Shown here piece after piece: positions 47,553-61,600 of a stretch of DNA of 64,000 nucleotides. Below the pieces are notes generated by a model, which worked only from the letters and a program-made list of their open reading frames with translations, did not search any database and was not told where the DNA came from. Source of the stretch: Prunella strophiata (lineage: Eukaryota; Chordata; Aves; Passeriformes; Prunellidae). The position numbers and the translations under genes were made by a program. The stretch lies in the NCBI GenBank assembly GCA_036583965.1, contig JAZBQD010000014.1, positions 54,069,626 to 54,133,625 of the forward strand. The letters are read 5' to 3'. The first letter of the stretch is position 1. Each line of letters opens with the position of its first letter.

Positions 47553-49216
47553 ACCCCACCAAGACTTTCAAGTGCAACATTTTCTCCGCCCTAAACATTT
47601 TGTCCATCTGTTGCTAGCATGCAACCAAGTGCTAGCATGTTAACCAGCAATACAGATGGCTTAAAAATGGAGCTATTTTATTCAGGACACAGAGGGGATG
47701 GGATAAAAAATAAATGCAAAGCTCTGAAACACTATACGAGAACAACATTAATTGTTCCTCCACATATAAATGCTTATCTTCATATGAACAATTTTTTTCT
47801 CTATGGCATCTTACTCAGAAATCCCAGGCTTACAAAAAAGTCTGTATTCAAAAGCTCAGATGGAATATATAAAGTTTTAATATTTTCAGACAAAAACCCT
47901 AGAAGAAAATATTAAAACTAACTCGCTCAGTGAAGACATAAAATCCGATTAAGACACCTGTAACTTGAGTACATGAGGAATGCAGCATCTAAGTTACCTC
48001 CCCTTTTTAAACGGTATAATTCAGGGTAAGGATGTATATATGCCAGCTGATACCACAGAGTAAGAGGTGCCCCATAAATCATAAAATAGTTACTATTTCT
48101 GTACCACTCTAAAGATATCCAGGCTTCCAAACTTAATTTTTAAGGCTCAGGCACTCATACAAACCTTCTGCTAAATTATTAAGCTCCATACAAGTCACTG
48201 CACAGGCATACAATTATTCATTACCTTTTTCCATTGTCTTCCTTTAAATTAATAAAAACAATGATACAAGACCCAAAACAAACAAGCTGCTCACAAGTTT
48301 ATTGAGAAAAACAAACAAACTTACACATCTGTTCCACTGCAGGCAGGCGGCTTCATTTGAGGTTAAATACTTGCTACTCAAACTTAATGAGATGATTGTA
48401 TCTAAGGAAAAGAAGAAAGTAATTACTTTTATTACTTTTTAAACACGTTAACTGTCACAGTAGCAACTCATGTGATGTTTCAAATTTCTCTTAAGGATGA
48501 CAGCTCCAGGAGCTGCACTTACATGACTCTCACCTTTTTTTCTAATCTCTAGCCCTCACAACTATCAAGAAAAATCAGACATTTTCACTTCTAGAGCTCC
48601 AAAGCAAAATAAAAATTAAAAACATAATAAAAACCCCTCAGATGATTGCTAAGACAAAATTTAAAAAGTAAAATATTTGTATTTATTTTAGCACTGCTCC
48701 ATTTTTTTATGCTTATGCTGAATGCAAGAGTCTACATTACATACAAGATTTCAAAGGAGCTTGCTGACACCTTTCCATGCACTACAGCATTCACTTTGTT
48801 ACACCTTTTCTTCCTAAGCTAAACATATTGCTTATACATTGCACCAACCACATGTATTAATCAACATGCAATAGCATAGAATCATCACAAGATTATCATT
48901 GCCATGTATGAGAAAGGAGGGATTGCAAGTGGAGCATATTAGATTACATATTTTGACTTGGCAACTAAACAGGCCAAAGCAGTCTATCTCAGGACACATT
49001 TTTTGAGTTTTGCAACTTCAGTCCCACTGATCTCATCAATATACAGACATGAGTGCCATAGTGCAGAGGCCCCAGTACACTGCCCCAGGACACTGAAAAA
49101 AACCCAACCCAACAAACCAAAAAAAACATTTTGCCACTTTAGAAAATACATAATCTACAAGGCATTCTCTCTTATATTGCAGTGATTACTCTTCTTCATC
49201 AGACTGAGATGTTTAA

Positions 49217-49219
<3 letters not shown>

Positions 49220-49253
<34 letters not shown>
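49220..49253 (+). repeat. (TA)17 microsatellite
   Basis: 34 bases of perfect alternating TA in ZBED4 intron 1. Confidence 0.95.
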
Positions 49254-49256
<3 letters not shown>

Positions 49257-52200
49257 CCATGCTTAGGGAATTTTTTTTTTCAGGAAGGAGATCATCTTCA
49301 GAGGGCGAACAGTCCTGATGACTGGCTTAGTGTGCATTATGAAATGAACTATGTATCACTTATCTTATTGACATGTTTTACTTAAAAACACTCTTATAGT
49401 GCCTCTTAAGCAATTGAAACACCTCCAGAACTGTGCTGCTGGCTAATTTGACTGTTGAGATACTGTAGCTATCCCTATTACAGCAACATTTAAATAATGT
49501 ATGCAGAGAGGAAGGTGTCAGCCAAGGAGACACAGACCCACCAGAGGCACAGTGCTCAGTGGAGCAGTTAGGGAACTCTCCTCAGATGTGTATTAAGCTC
49601 CTCAGGCAAAGCAGGGAAGTGAACCTGGCTCTCCCACATTCCTTGCAAGTGCCAGAGCCATCAGACTACAGGCAAAATAAAGTACAAATATGCGTCTTTA
49701 TGCTCCCTGATGTCTTTAAAAAAATACCAGAACCCTTCAACCCTTCCATTTCCATTTCCCCCCCTCTCTGATTTGTTAAAGATGACTATAGTTTCAAGCC
49801 CAGCCAAACATTTTGTTCAATTCAAATTAATGTTTTGGTTTTCTTGATTGCTTATTTTTGTGAGAAGAATAACAAAGAAAAAGTAATTTTTGCTGGATCT
49901 CAGATTATTTTTTCAGAGGCAGACACTGATTCAGTATATAGAATTACAGCAACAGGTAAGTAGAATAATTATTGAAAAGCCACTTAACCTATTTGGAGTA
50001 AAACAGGCACAAATTTTTTTATCATTGTCACATGAAAGAAATATATTATTAAATATATTTTCCCATATATTTTGCAAATAATTGCAAAAAAGTATCACTA
50101 AAATGTTAAGCTGTTTAAAATCCTATTTTCAGCCTTGATTTTCAAGCTAATGAGTACACCCCAGGACTGGCTTTTATATTAAATATACAGAAAATCTGAA
50201 CAGTCACTGCAAAAATTACTCTAACACATCACAGGAAAAACATATCTGTAGGACACTAGTGAATGCAAACTAGAAGACATAGTGTGTAGAAAAAAAAAAA
50301 AAAAAAGAAAAAATCCAACAACCTTTCACATAGCTGTAACAAAAAGCTAGTAACCTTCTAAACCTTCAGAGAGGGATTGTGCAACTCTACATGTCTTTAA
50401 ACAACAAAAGAAAGAGGTGAGAGATGGAAAGGACAACTGCACAGTAATTGCTAAAGAGAGCACACAGGTTGTGAGTTTACATAAAGATTACAGTAATATA
50501 ATATTTCTTATGTCAACATCCACTGAAAACCAGTCTTAGACTATAGAAAATACTCATACCTCACCTTCCAATATGTTGTTCAATATTAAAAAAAAAAAAA
50601 TAAATCACTATTTATCCTGAATCATCACACTTGAATGAAAAAAATGACCTTTAAAAAACCAAGCTATTTCCCTGTTGTTGCTTTAACAGCCCATCATATT
50701 GAGTTCTATCTCATCACAAAAAACAACCAAAACAAAACAAACCATAACCCCAAACCTAAACCAATACTACCATGGTTAAACTATGCATCACACTAATTTA
50801 GAAGTTCCTTTGCTTCAGCAAACAAACAAACAAACACCCAAACCTACCAAACAAACTCACAAAAAGCACCAAAACATTACAATAAAAGCTTTAATTTTTC
50901 TCACTTCTTCACCGGAGAGCTTTAAACTCCTGATTTCATTTGAAAGCTACTGTTAGGCCATGGAAACAACTCAATTTTTTCATTAATTGGCTGAAATGAA
51001 ACAATTCCAGAGTTGTAAATTGACCAGTACTGAGGATGCCAATAACAAATACAAAATAAATAGTTAAAGATGTGCAGAAAATAAGGCACATCTACCATAT
51101 AAGAACTCTTTCTTTGTGAAGTCTGTTTTGAAAGTATATACTACAACAGATAACTTTATGTAAATTACATTAACTTATGTTAATACTACTAAAATACAAT
51201 GATTGTCCCTGCTTCAGGAAAAAATGTCAGTCATGATGACTTAAACATTCTGCTCTATATGGTGCAAAATTCCCCACTAAACTATCTATAATATTCTTTT
51301 CTATATAAAACCAAGCCAATATACACGTATCATCATGTTATTTACATATGGCTGATTATTTTAAGTGTTCTTTACAGGAGCAACCCCATAGCAAATCATG
51401 CTCACTTTGAAGATTAAACTCTTATAAAATTAAAAGCAAGCTGCAAAAAAACAGGATTTACAAACCCCCTTGCAAATATTCTTCACTGTTAATGGCAATA
51501 AAATGCAGCAATCTGTTGGGAAATACAACATGAACATTCTTTAACTCAAACTTTCTCAGAGGAAAAAAAAAATCTCTCAGAAGTTAATATATTTAGGATC
51601 CTAAAAATTCAAAGGGAACAAATTCCAAGAGAAAAGGGAGAAGAAAACAGAAGGCTCAAAGGCTACTTCTTTCTGTAATACCTAGTTTTTGAAAGTATTT
51701 CACAGGATATTCTACTTTAGTGGATGGACAATTTTAAATAAACATATAAAATTCTGTTGCCCTCCTGTATTTTCCAAGGCCCTGTTATAAGTCTTAGTGA
51801 TGCATTAATACTTATTGAAGAAGACTCCCTCTGCACTAAACACCTGCAACACTGCCTGTTCTGCAAACACAGATTCTTGCTCTGGACACTTACTGTCTCA
51901 GTATAAAATAAGCCATAGTTAGGGGAAGCAGTAGATAGAAAGGCTGTAGCAGACAAAGTAACAGAAAGATAGCAAACATTACTCTAAGCACATCACCTGT
52001 CTAGCCTTCTGCTGTTCTATACTTTGCCTCTCACATTATCAATGAGGATGCTGTACCTGTTACAATTTTGCCTAATAAAGATGTCATGAATGAGAGGTTT
52101 GGCTGCTTAAAGAGACACTGTCAAAGGTACTGGCAAAAGCAGGGTTTAGTATGGAAATGTGAAAATGCAACTTTACAGAGTTCAATGGCAAGGTTCACCC

Positions 52201-52559
52201 TACTACTTACTACACAGACTAAAGCATATGAAGGAAGATCAAATAAGAAGCAATTTGGAATGATTTGCAGAAAAGCTGTGAGTGCAAAAGCATTAAGACT
52301 GCAAAGGATATGGGTGGAAAGATAAGGGTGCAGAAGGATTTAGCAGCACTTAACACTTGAGTACTTTAACATTTACAAAGTGGTTTGATAGTTTTCACAA
52401 CAACTACAATAATGACTTAACTATGGACTCAAAATATTAACATTTGTACCAAAATCAATTCACATAAACACAGGTAAATGATGTATACACCTATTTCTAC
52501 ATATGTAAATGCTAATATGAAAAATTCCCCTCAAATTCACTACAATATATCAAATCCCT

Positions 52560-53050
52560 TTGCATTGCCCAACATGCAATGGTTGCATCTTGAGGAATAA
52601 GGAGACAGTGGGAGAGGGGTTGACAGTCCTTGAGTACCACAAACTTAAGAGCTCTGGGAGGCACTGGTACAGGCTGCCACGGTCCAGGCAAGCCCAAACA
52701 GTATCACTCAGGACTGCTGTTTACAGGGTCAGAAGATGACTGACTTTGACCATCAGTAACCTTCCTTCCTGACTGTAAATCAAGTCAGTAACTAGTATGG
52801 GTTTTTCCCCAAAGTGCAGTAACAATGGTACCGTTCCACTCGGGCTACATCCAGGTAAATGGTTTACCAAGGCTACAAGAGGTAATTGCTTATCCTTTGT
52901 TTCCCACCTTTACCACACCAGAGCCCCTGGTATGATCAGGGAGTGCCTTGCAGCAACTGGTACAGTCAAGGGACCTTCACCACTCAGCTGGTTTGGTCAC
53001 TGCTCGCCAGGAGCTTCCAAGAAGGCAGAGTAGTCACAAGGCTGGGGGGT
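52560..53050. other. Unclassified GC-richer block in ZBED4 intron 1
   Basis: About 490 bases distinctly richer in G and C than the surrounding intron. The motif CTGGTACAG or a close variant recurs (near 52664 and 52960, with looser ACTAGTATG and AATGGTACC forms between). It has no CR1 landmarks and no long ORF. It could be an old LTR or other repeat; I cannot assign it. Confidence 0.3.
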
Positions 53051-54991
53051 GTTACACCACAAGAAGTAAAAGAGTTATTGTTATGTAACAGTACAAATGT
53101 TTAGAAAGCTTTTCTCTGAGATGCTTAGTTTAGATAGTTCATTTTACTTATTCTCAATCAATTCTTACATCTGACTGCTCTGGAGAATCCTATGGAATAA
53201 ATTCTTCAACATCTGTTAAAGCTGCAAGGTACTAGCAACATAAAGTACTGAAGTAGACACACATCCAACTGTACAAAAACTGTCAACACCTTGCCTGTTG
53301 CTCTTATACCTAGTGGACAGCACTCAAAGTTCTTAAATTACACAAAAGAATTTATTTTGTTTTGAACCAAATTTCTTCCTCTGCAAAACCAGTCTCTCTA
53401 GTGAATAATAACTAGAGTGCCCCTGCCCAGTATTGCACAAACACAGGTTTCCTAGTAGCAGCATAGTATTTTGGGGATAGTTGATAAAGTCTTCCAGACT
53501 TCACTACCCCCAGTATGTAAGCCACTAATGTCCTCCCAAGGGTGCATGCCTGCTCTTAAAGTGAAACATTGCATTACTGAAGATAACCTTTAGAAGAAAA
53601 GTGCTGTGCTCATGCTCTTGAAAAGCAAAACAGATACACATGTATAGTGGGCCATAAAGACAACAACATGTAAGCAAAGTCTGACAAGTACATTCATATT
53701 ATGAGGGCTTGAAAAGCTTTCCCTGCTTAGTGTTATAGGTGTAGCATGACAGCTCTTGCTAAATTACTGAAATTTCTCAAAGGATCCCCCCAGAAACAAG
53801 ACAGGATTGCTTCTAATAAGCACTACAGAGAAAGGTCTCTACACTGCAAAGCCTAACTCTACTAAACTTAGCAATGATAAATAGAAACACCATTAATGCA
53901 AAAAACACTTTAATCTTAGAGTACAAGAATACATGTTTTTATACTTTTAGTAGGCTCTATATGCAGCAGACAACTTCAAGTGTATCGGACACCCTGAGAA
54001 CTCCAGTAAGCATTCTAACACAAGCACTCTAACATCAGCAGCTGTCTCAGTGTAGACAGAGAATCTACAAAAGATATTTTTAAGCAAAAATTTCCACGCC
54101 CCAAGCAGAAAACGAGAGCAGCACTACATGAAAGCTGAATTCTGCACTTTTCCGCGAAACCATTCTTGAGCGACTCTGCCCAGGAGGGATGGCTGGAACT
54201 TCACCGCGCACAAGCACAGACGCGGTGCTTACACCGCGGCCGAAGCGGCTGGCGGGCGCCTGTCCGCCTCGTGTCCTGTTTCTCGGGGGTGATACGCTTT
54301 TTAGGAATTCCCGATCTTTCCGGTCCCGGCACTCGTCTCGGGAGCCCGTACCGAGGCGGTCCCCGGTCCCGGGCTCGCACCCTGAGGAGGGCGATGGGCT
54401 CTCCACGCCGGGGCTGCCTGGGCCATCTTGGGTCGGGATGGCAGCGGCCACATGGTCACCGCTCCCTCCGCGGGCCCGGCTCCTGCGGCCCCGCCAGGTG
54501 GGCGCGGGCGCTGAGCCCCGGCGGGTCCCGCGGGCCCGGCCCGGCCCGGCCGCGCACAGCGCCGGGGGCTCGGGGCGCGCCCGGCGCCGCGGCGGGCACC
54601 CCTCCTCGGGCGGGGGGCGCTGGGGTCTGCCGGGCGGCCCGGGACAGCCCCGAACCCCTAGGCACCAGCGACCTCCGTTCACCGGGCCGTCCGGGCCCCC
54701 TGCGGGGCCCCGCAGACAATAGAGCCGGCACCGCGGGCCTGGTTCCCGGCTTCCTGCACTACCCCGCCGCCACACGCCCCCTCCCCGGCCTAGCGGCGCT
54801 GTCCCGCGGGCGTTCCCGGGACGGACAAGGCGTCGCCGGGCCCGGGACGCAGGTCCCCGGCCGCGCAAGGCACCGAGGCCGCTGAGGCCAAACGCGGCGG
54901 TGGCGGGCACGGGAGGGGGAGGGGGGTGCGAGACCAGAGAGCCGTGCCGCCCTACCCGGCGCCCTCCCGGTACCGGAACAGTGCTACTCAC

Positions 54992-55130
54992 CTCCCCGGG
55001 CGGCCGCCGCGGGGGAAACCGGAGGTCGCCGCTGCCGCCGCCCGGCCGGGCCCGAAGGAGTTAAGAGGAAGGGCCGGGCGGGCCCGTCCCATTCATTACC
55101 CGGCGCTTTGTCTCCGCCGCCGCCGCGGCG
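54992..55130 (-). other. ZBED4: ZBED4 noncoding first exon (5' end uncertain)
   Basis: Minus-strand exon ending GGGGAG|GTGAGT (exon end 54992, GT at 54991-54990), a strong donor inside the island. Human ZBED4 likewise has a noncoding first exon and one coding exon. The upstream limit is an estimate. Confidence 0.55.
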
Positions 55131-55227
55131 CTGAGCAGCTGCCCCGGCTCGGCCGCCGCGGGCGCGGGGCGCAGGCGCGGGGGGCGGCGCCACGCACGGC
55201 GCGCGACATGTCAGCGCGCCGGGCCGC

Positions 55228-55238
55228 AAAATGGCGGC
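55228..55238 (+). promoter_or_regulatory. YY1 consensus site AAAATGGCGGC
   Basis: Exact match to the long YY1 consensus on the plus strand in the ZBED4 CpG island, about 240 bases upstream of the ZBED4 donor. Its plus orientation is the one seen near starts of rightward transcripts, so it may mark a divergent start. Confidence 0.6.
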
Positions 55239-55620
55239 AGCGGGGCGCCGGCTCCCTGCGCGTCCGCCGGGTCCCTGCGCGTCCGCGTCCCGGCGGTGCC
55301 CCAGGCGGGCCGGGGCCCGACACCCGACACCCTTCTTCTCCGCAGGGGTGCGGTCCGCTGGTCGCTGCACTCCGCTTCGTTCCTGGGGTGGCTGAGGGCG
55401 GTGGATCTCAGGGCGGCGGGCCGGGGTCGGAGCCGTAGCGGTTCCTGCGGTGCTTCAGGCCTGGGGACACCTGCGGGGCCTCTGCTGCGCCTTCCCCGGG
55501 AGGCCGCGGGCGGGCGCTTCGCATCCCCCATGGGCCGGCCGCGGAAAGGCTTTCCTGGAGCGGGCACGGACACGCTGTTCCGGGCGCAGCCCTCGCCTTG
55601 TCAGGAATTTAGCCTCCATT

Positions 55621-58600
55621 GTCCGTATCCTCAGTTAAACCCACCTTGATGGGTATGCGTGGTCTAACGCACATGCGGGTTTGGTTCTGAGCGCTGTTTT
55701 GACGCACTGAGTCTGCCTCGGGAGGGGCTGTTGGTGTGGCGCTCCAGTCTCACCTGAGCAGGCATCCTAGGGAGGATGTTCAGGGCTGAAGGGAATGCAC
55801 CGTGCCCGTTCAGGGAAACAGTGGCCGGCTATATGCGTAAGGTCGTGTTCTGGATAAAGCTCCTCCAGTTCCGGTGTTCGGTTGTAGGTCGGTGATTTTC
55901 TTCTCCGATTGCGAAACATTAGTTAAGGTTATCAATGGGCCGAGTGATCCAGGCTTTTCAGGTGGGGTGAGTCAAGAAGGGTGGTTTGTTGGGTCCTTTT
56001 CATGTATGTCATTTCTCCGGAGAGCTGACTGAGATATAATCTGCTGTGATTGTGACATTTGTTGTCAAATTCCCAGTGGCAGTCATAGATTTCACTTTCT
56101 TTGCCTTAAGTGTTAGTAGTCATAACTTGCTGCTTACCTTTGGGAGTGAAAACAGGAGAAAAACCTTAAGAGTACTGTAAACAGTCCTCGTTTGGAAACA
56201 ATGTTAAATTTAGATTATGACAGTGTTTAGAGAGACAGTGCTTAAGCAAGTCCTTGCTTTTAGATCTGAGTTATTTTCATCAGTTAATATTTTTTTTCTT
56301 CTTCTCTTTGTAACAGATTTAGTAAAGAGTGTTTTGGTTGGAATATATGGCAGTATATGAAGAGATCAGTTGAGCTGATAGCGTTTTGATTTGGAAATAG
56401 TGGAGCTCTTCAACATTCTGCCACATTAGGTGTATGTTTGTACTTAAGTGCTGGCGTGATTTTTTTTAATGGATTCTGCCAGTCAACATACGATAAATTG
56501 TCTGTTGTGGTTAATACTTCTTTGGAAATCTCATGTCAAGTTTTAATTTTTTATTAATACAGTACTCAAACTCCCAACAAAATAGTTGTTATGCTGTGTG
56601 CAGGCAGTCCTTTGTTCCTTATTACTTTTTAATTTACAGTTTATTTTTATTGGTATAGTTCAACTTATCAGTATATATATATATGTATGTATGTATGTAT
56701 AAACAGACTACATTGTATATACAGCATATGTGTTAGTTATTATAGGTGACTGAGGCCAAAGTGATTTGAGGTGAAGTTACTTGGACTTGCTCAGTTTCCA
56801 CTGTTACAAAGTGCAGTTATATGAATAGAACTGCTTAAAAATGAAGTTTGATCTTGGCTAGATTTGCCAACTAGACACAGTAGTAGAGGTGTGAGAGCTT
56901 AGGTAAGAAGTCTCTATCACCAGTCTGTTGACAGGAAATTACAGCAGTAATGATAGCAACAACTGTTATTATTAGTACTGAAATATGTCACCTCATAAAG
57001 CATCTTTTAGAGAACTATAAAGTTGCAACAGTTACAATGACATAGTTATGCTTATCACAATATGGAAAGATTAAATGACAGAGTATGTGGCTTTGTTAAC
57101 TGCCTTTTTTAACAGCTGTGATTTTTGAGAGTTTCACAATTCATAGTTGAAAATTTTACAGTAAATTAAAAAAGACTGGAAATTAGTTTTGCACTTTTGC
57201 GCTGCATGTTGCTCTTTCTGTAATCACCTCTCTGTATCTCTTAATTTTTTCATACATCTTATTCTGAAAATTTCCTTAAGGGTTAGGGAAGTTGAGATTA
57301 ATGAAAGTTAATAATTTCTTTAAATTATCTTTTAGGTGGCTTGAGAACCAATCAGTGATTCTGGATATAATCTACAGGTGTGTATCACAGATTGAGCGAA
57401 ATAACTGGAATTTCTCTGTTCTTGTTGTTTTACAAAAATACACTGGAAACTCAAGAAATCGGGTCTTAAAAATCTGAGTGAAGCTGGATCCAGAACGTCT
57501 TCTGACAAACAACCAAGTAATGTGATGACTAAAACAGAGGTGGTGATCTGGTGACTGGCAAAAGAAAGAGTAAGTAACTGCAATTCCTAGAGAAGGCTCC
57601 AGACTGCCAGCTTGTGGTGAATGTAGCAGCACTGGTGTGGTGATAGTCTAAAGATACAGATTTTCCATAAAGGTTGCAGTCTGAGATGTAAGTATGTGAA
57701 AGAACATCATTTAGGAAGACAGATAATTAGGAAAATCTGCAAGGCATCCTGACAGCAAAAACCCAAAACTTCCATTATTTAACTTCAGAAGAGTAATTTT
57801 TTTCTTTGATTTTTCCTCCATTTATGCATTTACAGTCTTGTTATCTGTTTCAGATATTGTGAATAAACAATCTTTATTTGTATGGTTAACTGAACCTGCC
57901 ATGAATTAAAAGTGATATGTTATTAAATGAATATAAAAAAGTAATTACTCACTCCAGTCCCTGGAGCAAACTGCAAGTATCTGGCTCTCCATTATGTTTT
58001 GTAGAATAGTGGAAAGCTAGGAGATCCATGCTCCCAAGGAAATTGTTCGGGTGCTCTGGAAAAAAGCTACTACAGGTTCAGAGAAGAAGGAAACATCACT
58101 TATGTGTGATGTAAGTAGCTGTAAGTAACCACCTTTCTGTCATTCTCAGTACTGGGGTATACCTTGAATTTGGAAGGCTCTCAGGGAGTCTATAGCAAGA
58201 GCCTAAGACTAGTTGGAAACGAAATTAAATTCTTATATCCTATCCTACTGTGATAGAACTTAAAGTATGCCTTAAATACACCTATTTCAATATGATGTTA
58301 TTAGCCAAATGTAGATGTTTAGTGCTGCAGACAGAGTTCTGTGTGTTGTGGTCCTAGGGTCTCTCCAGTAACAGGCTGTTCATCTTAATATGGTTTTATT
58401 GCTTCCTTCCTTCCATTTCTTTCTTGGCAGTAAACATAATGTTGATACTGGAGTGATAAGTTGATGTAGTTCTGTCTTTCTACATTTGTATCCATTTGGA
58501 AACACTAAATGTTGATAATAACAGTGTAGTTAGTAGTGTTGATGCTGTTACCTTGTTTTAGCAAAATTGAGTTAATATTTATCTCCAAACCTGCTCAGGT

Positions 58601-61600
58601 ATGCTTATTTTCACTCAAATCTTTGGTTTCACCTCTAGTAACTTCTGCATCAGTGATGCATTTTCCATATGAAGTCATGAATATTAAAACTACATTTAAG
58701 AGATAACAGTTCTTAAATAAAGCACAAAGAATTGCAAATTTTTGTATACAGGTATTACATATATTACTGAGGTAATACATGTAATAAAATTATCTCCTTT
58801 CCTCTTTGTATAGACTCCAGCCTCTTCCAGGAACCTATCCAGGCTATGTCAGCATAATGATCAGCATAAAATAGAGGCCAAAAGTACTATATTTGGATGT
58901 CCAAATTAGTATCTATCACAGGGCTAAGAACTTGTAACATAGGAAAGTACTTATATTTAGCATACATTCCCATTTATTTCAGAGGGTACTTGGCTCTGCT
59001 CATCAGATCCAAGGTGTCAAGGTGGGTGCTTAGGAAATAAGGAATGAGCAATCACACAGTAGTTATGAGCAAGCAGTTCACTTCCAAAACCATGGTACCC
59101 TTGTGCATTTATATTAATTACCTCATTTGTTACAAACACAACTGTTTAATCTGTATTATCCTCACTCTATAGCACATTAGACCTGTATGTCACTGATTTT
59201 TGACTTGGAGTTGACCATATAATAGCATGTTGACAGGATTTACTCATACTTGCCCTTTATGTGGAGTGAGCATGGTGCTGGAGTATGTCTTTCAGGAGTG
59301 GTCAGTTTGAAGTTCCTATTCTAACATTTTTGTTGGGCTTATGGAAATTTTGTCTACATGAAGAATGCCATCAGTATCAGAACTGATTTACATATACATG
59401 AGTTTGGAAGTTCTCTTTATTAGGCAGCATCAGGCTTTGGCTGGGGAAGTAGCAAGTCTGGGACAAAGTTGTGTAGGGCTCATTACTACTTGTTAAATGA
59501 TACACACAAGTTGAGTTTCTCTGTACAGTGGAAACTAAAGGCCATGTCAGTTGCTCTTGGTGGTTCAGGCTTTTTTGTGGATGTCATGTGTTGAGTGTCA
59601 CTTCTGACTTATTTTTCACTTTATTTTTCCTTCCCAGATTGTGATGTCACTTTCTTGTACTCTTTCCCCATATAAACAAGGAGGCAAGGTTCTAATTCTG
59701 AATGAGCCCATCTATTTTTGGATTTCTTCTGTGACAAATGACTAGGGATTCTAACAGTTGAACTTCCTCCATTGCAAACTATCTTAATCATCTACAGACC
59801 AGGTTTGTTCTCTAGAATGAATGAGGAAGGGATAGTAAAGTAATTAAGACTGGATTTGGGTCTCATTACTCATTGAATTTTAACTTAATTATACTAAGGC
59901 TGAAGTATTAACTCATTGTAAGCATTGGAGATTGTTTCTTAGAGATAACATGTTTGTGAGTGAGCTAACTAGGAAAAGAACTTCCCTCAGAGCTTATACC
60001 TTATCTCATATTACATTTGCAAGTTTTTAAACTGACACTAGAGGAATTGAGAATAGGGAAGTCACTCTAAGGGTTTCAACAAATAAAATAAACTTTATGT
60101 ATAATTAAATATTACAAAGGCAGCGAGCAACTTGTCTTTGCTTGGATGAATGCTGTGTAGATAATCCTTACCAGTGCAGAGGAAAGGATCAGCAAGTAGG
60201 CAAGAGAGACAGAGCAATGTATTTGCATAATATTGTTTACATGGGTTATGCTAACTTAAGAAGTTACTTCATTTATCACAAACTCAGGTATCTTCTGAAA
60301 TCTGAACCTGATCAGGAGAACAGCCACAGAAACTAAAAGAAATTGTATTTCTCAAAAATCAGATATAGGTATGGAGCACTCTTTGTTTTCCCTTTGCTGT
60401 GGCTGCATTTAACAAAATTGTTCTGTTCAAATAGGTCCTTTTTTTGTGTTACCTCTCTATAAATTCTGCCTTACATCTGCTACTGAGTTTTCTTGTGTGT
60501 CTTGTGAAAAAAGAGGTCAAAATCCAATGTAGATTGTTTAGCCACACTGTTTTGTAGTTCTTTGCTGTGCAAGTATGATATTTTTAGAACTTTTTGCATA
60601 GCAATTACTGTTTTGTTTTTTGATTCCTACCCATTACCACTGACATTGTATTTACCCATAACTTGGCTCAGTCAGTTATGCTGTGTGAATTGACAGACAC
60701 TCCAATTCTAAACATGCAGCTGCTTTTGTAAGCTAAACTAATGATGGCTAATAACTGGGGATGCTGAAGGGGCACTCCCAAATCCAGGATTTACTTTACT
60801 GCTGCTCTCTTGTACTGGTAATCATTTTCATCTGATCATGCAGGGAGGCACTCCTGGGAGCTAAACAGAAAATTGGTGACTTGTTTATGAAGGGGTTGTT
60901 CTGATGGTAGTTATCCTGTGGCAGGAATAGCTTCCCACAAAGACCTTTGCAGGGGGAGTTACTATGCAGAACAGAATAAAGGTGCCAAACTGTAAACACT
61001 AGGAGCTGAATAATTGATACTGAAGAGACAATGACAGAAGAGAAGGGAAATACTATTCTCTTGATTATGGCTCTGTCTACTCTTTTGGAAACAGCAATAT
61101 CATTATACATAAGAGTGCCAATATCTCTGTTCCAAGGGGTTGTTCTTGGTAAAATAGTCTTGAAAGTAGTAGATGGTAGTTTTGCTGTTTGGCAGACCTA
61201 CAGGTCAGTACATGGGCAAGCACTGTGCTTGTGTTGCAGCATGTTGTAATTTGGGTGTGGTTTTTTGTTTTGTATTATTGAAGCATAGCTTACATATGTT
61301 TCCATGTATATCCTAATTGTGAAGTTTGGTTTTGCATCTTTGCAGTGTCCAGAGGAGTGAGCTCATTCCCCACCTTCCCCACCATGCAACAGTTATGAGC
61401 ACATATTGTAGAGAGCATCTTAAAACTGCAAAATCCTAAAGGTACATGATGTTAAAGAATTCAAGATAGTGGATAAGTAAAGCAGGCAGTAGGTTTCCTT
61501 GTCAATTGCGTATCTCAGCAAAGTGCTTGGTGTATCTCTCCAGTCAGCAAGTGACAGGAAACATACCTCTTCTTGCAGTAGGTGACCCCAAGCAGTAAGT

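Larger units (their letters stand above)
34190..54991 (-). other. ZBED4: ZBED4 intron 1 (right end firm, left end uncertain)
   Basis: About 21 kb between the noncoding first exon (donor GT at 54991-54990, minus) and the coding exon. The exact acceptor before the coding exon is unclear; AATGAAG ending near 34174 is one candidate. The region is AT-rich and holds three plus-oriented CR1 fragments (antisense to ZBED4), several simple repeats and no recognisable coding exon. Confidence 0.6.
54170..55620. promoter_or_regulatory. ZBED4: CpG island: ZBED4 promoter and first exon
   Basis: Dense GC/CpG block in AT-rich surroundings, with GC boxes, no clear TATA, a YY1-type site and a minus-strand splice donor at 54992/54991. 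It lies upstream of the ZBED4 coding exon in the right orientation. It may also start transcription rightward; in the human arrangement the next gene in that direction is BRD1, pointing away. Confidence 0.8.

Noticed and set aside
49220..49253. TA repeat as a possible structured or repeat-spacer array
   Set aside because: A simple dinucleotide microsatellite; no spacers and no array structure.
54080..54991. 303-codon open frame on the minus strand in the second CpG island
   Set aside because: Composition is Pro/Arg/Gly-rich as in any stop-poor GC-rich DNA, several other frames are open too, there is no recognisable domain, and it overlaps the ZBED4 donor and intron.
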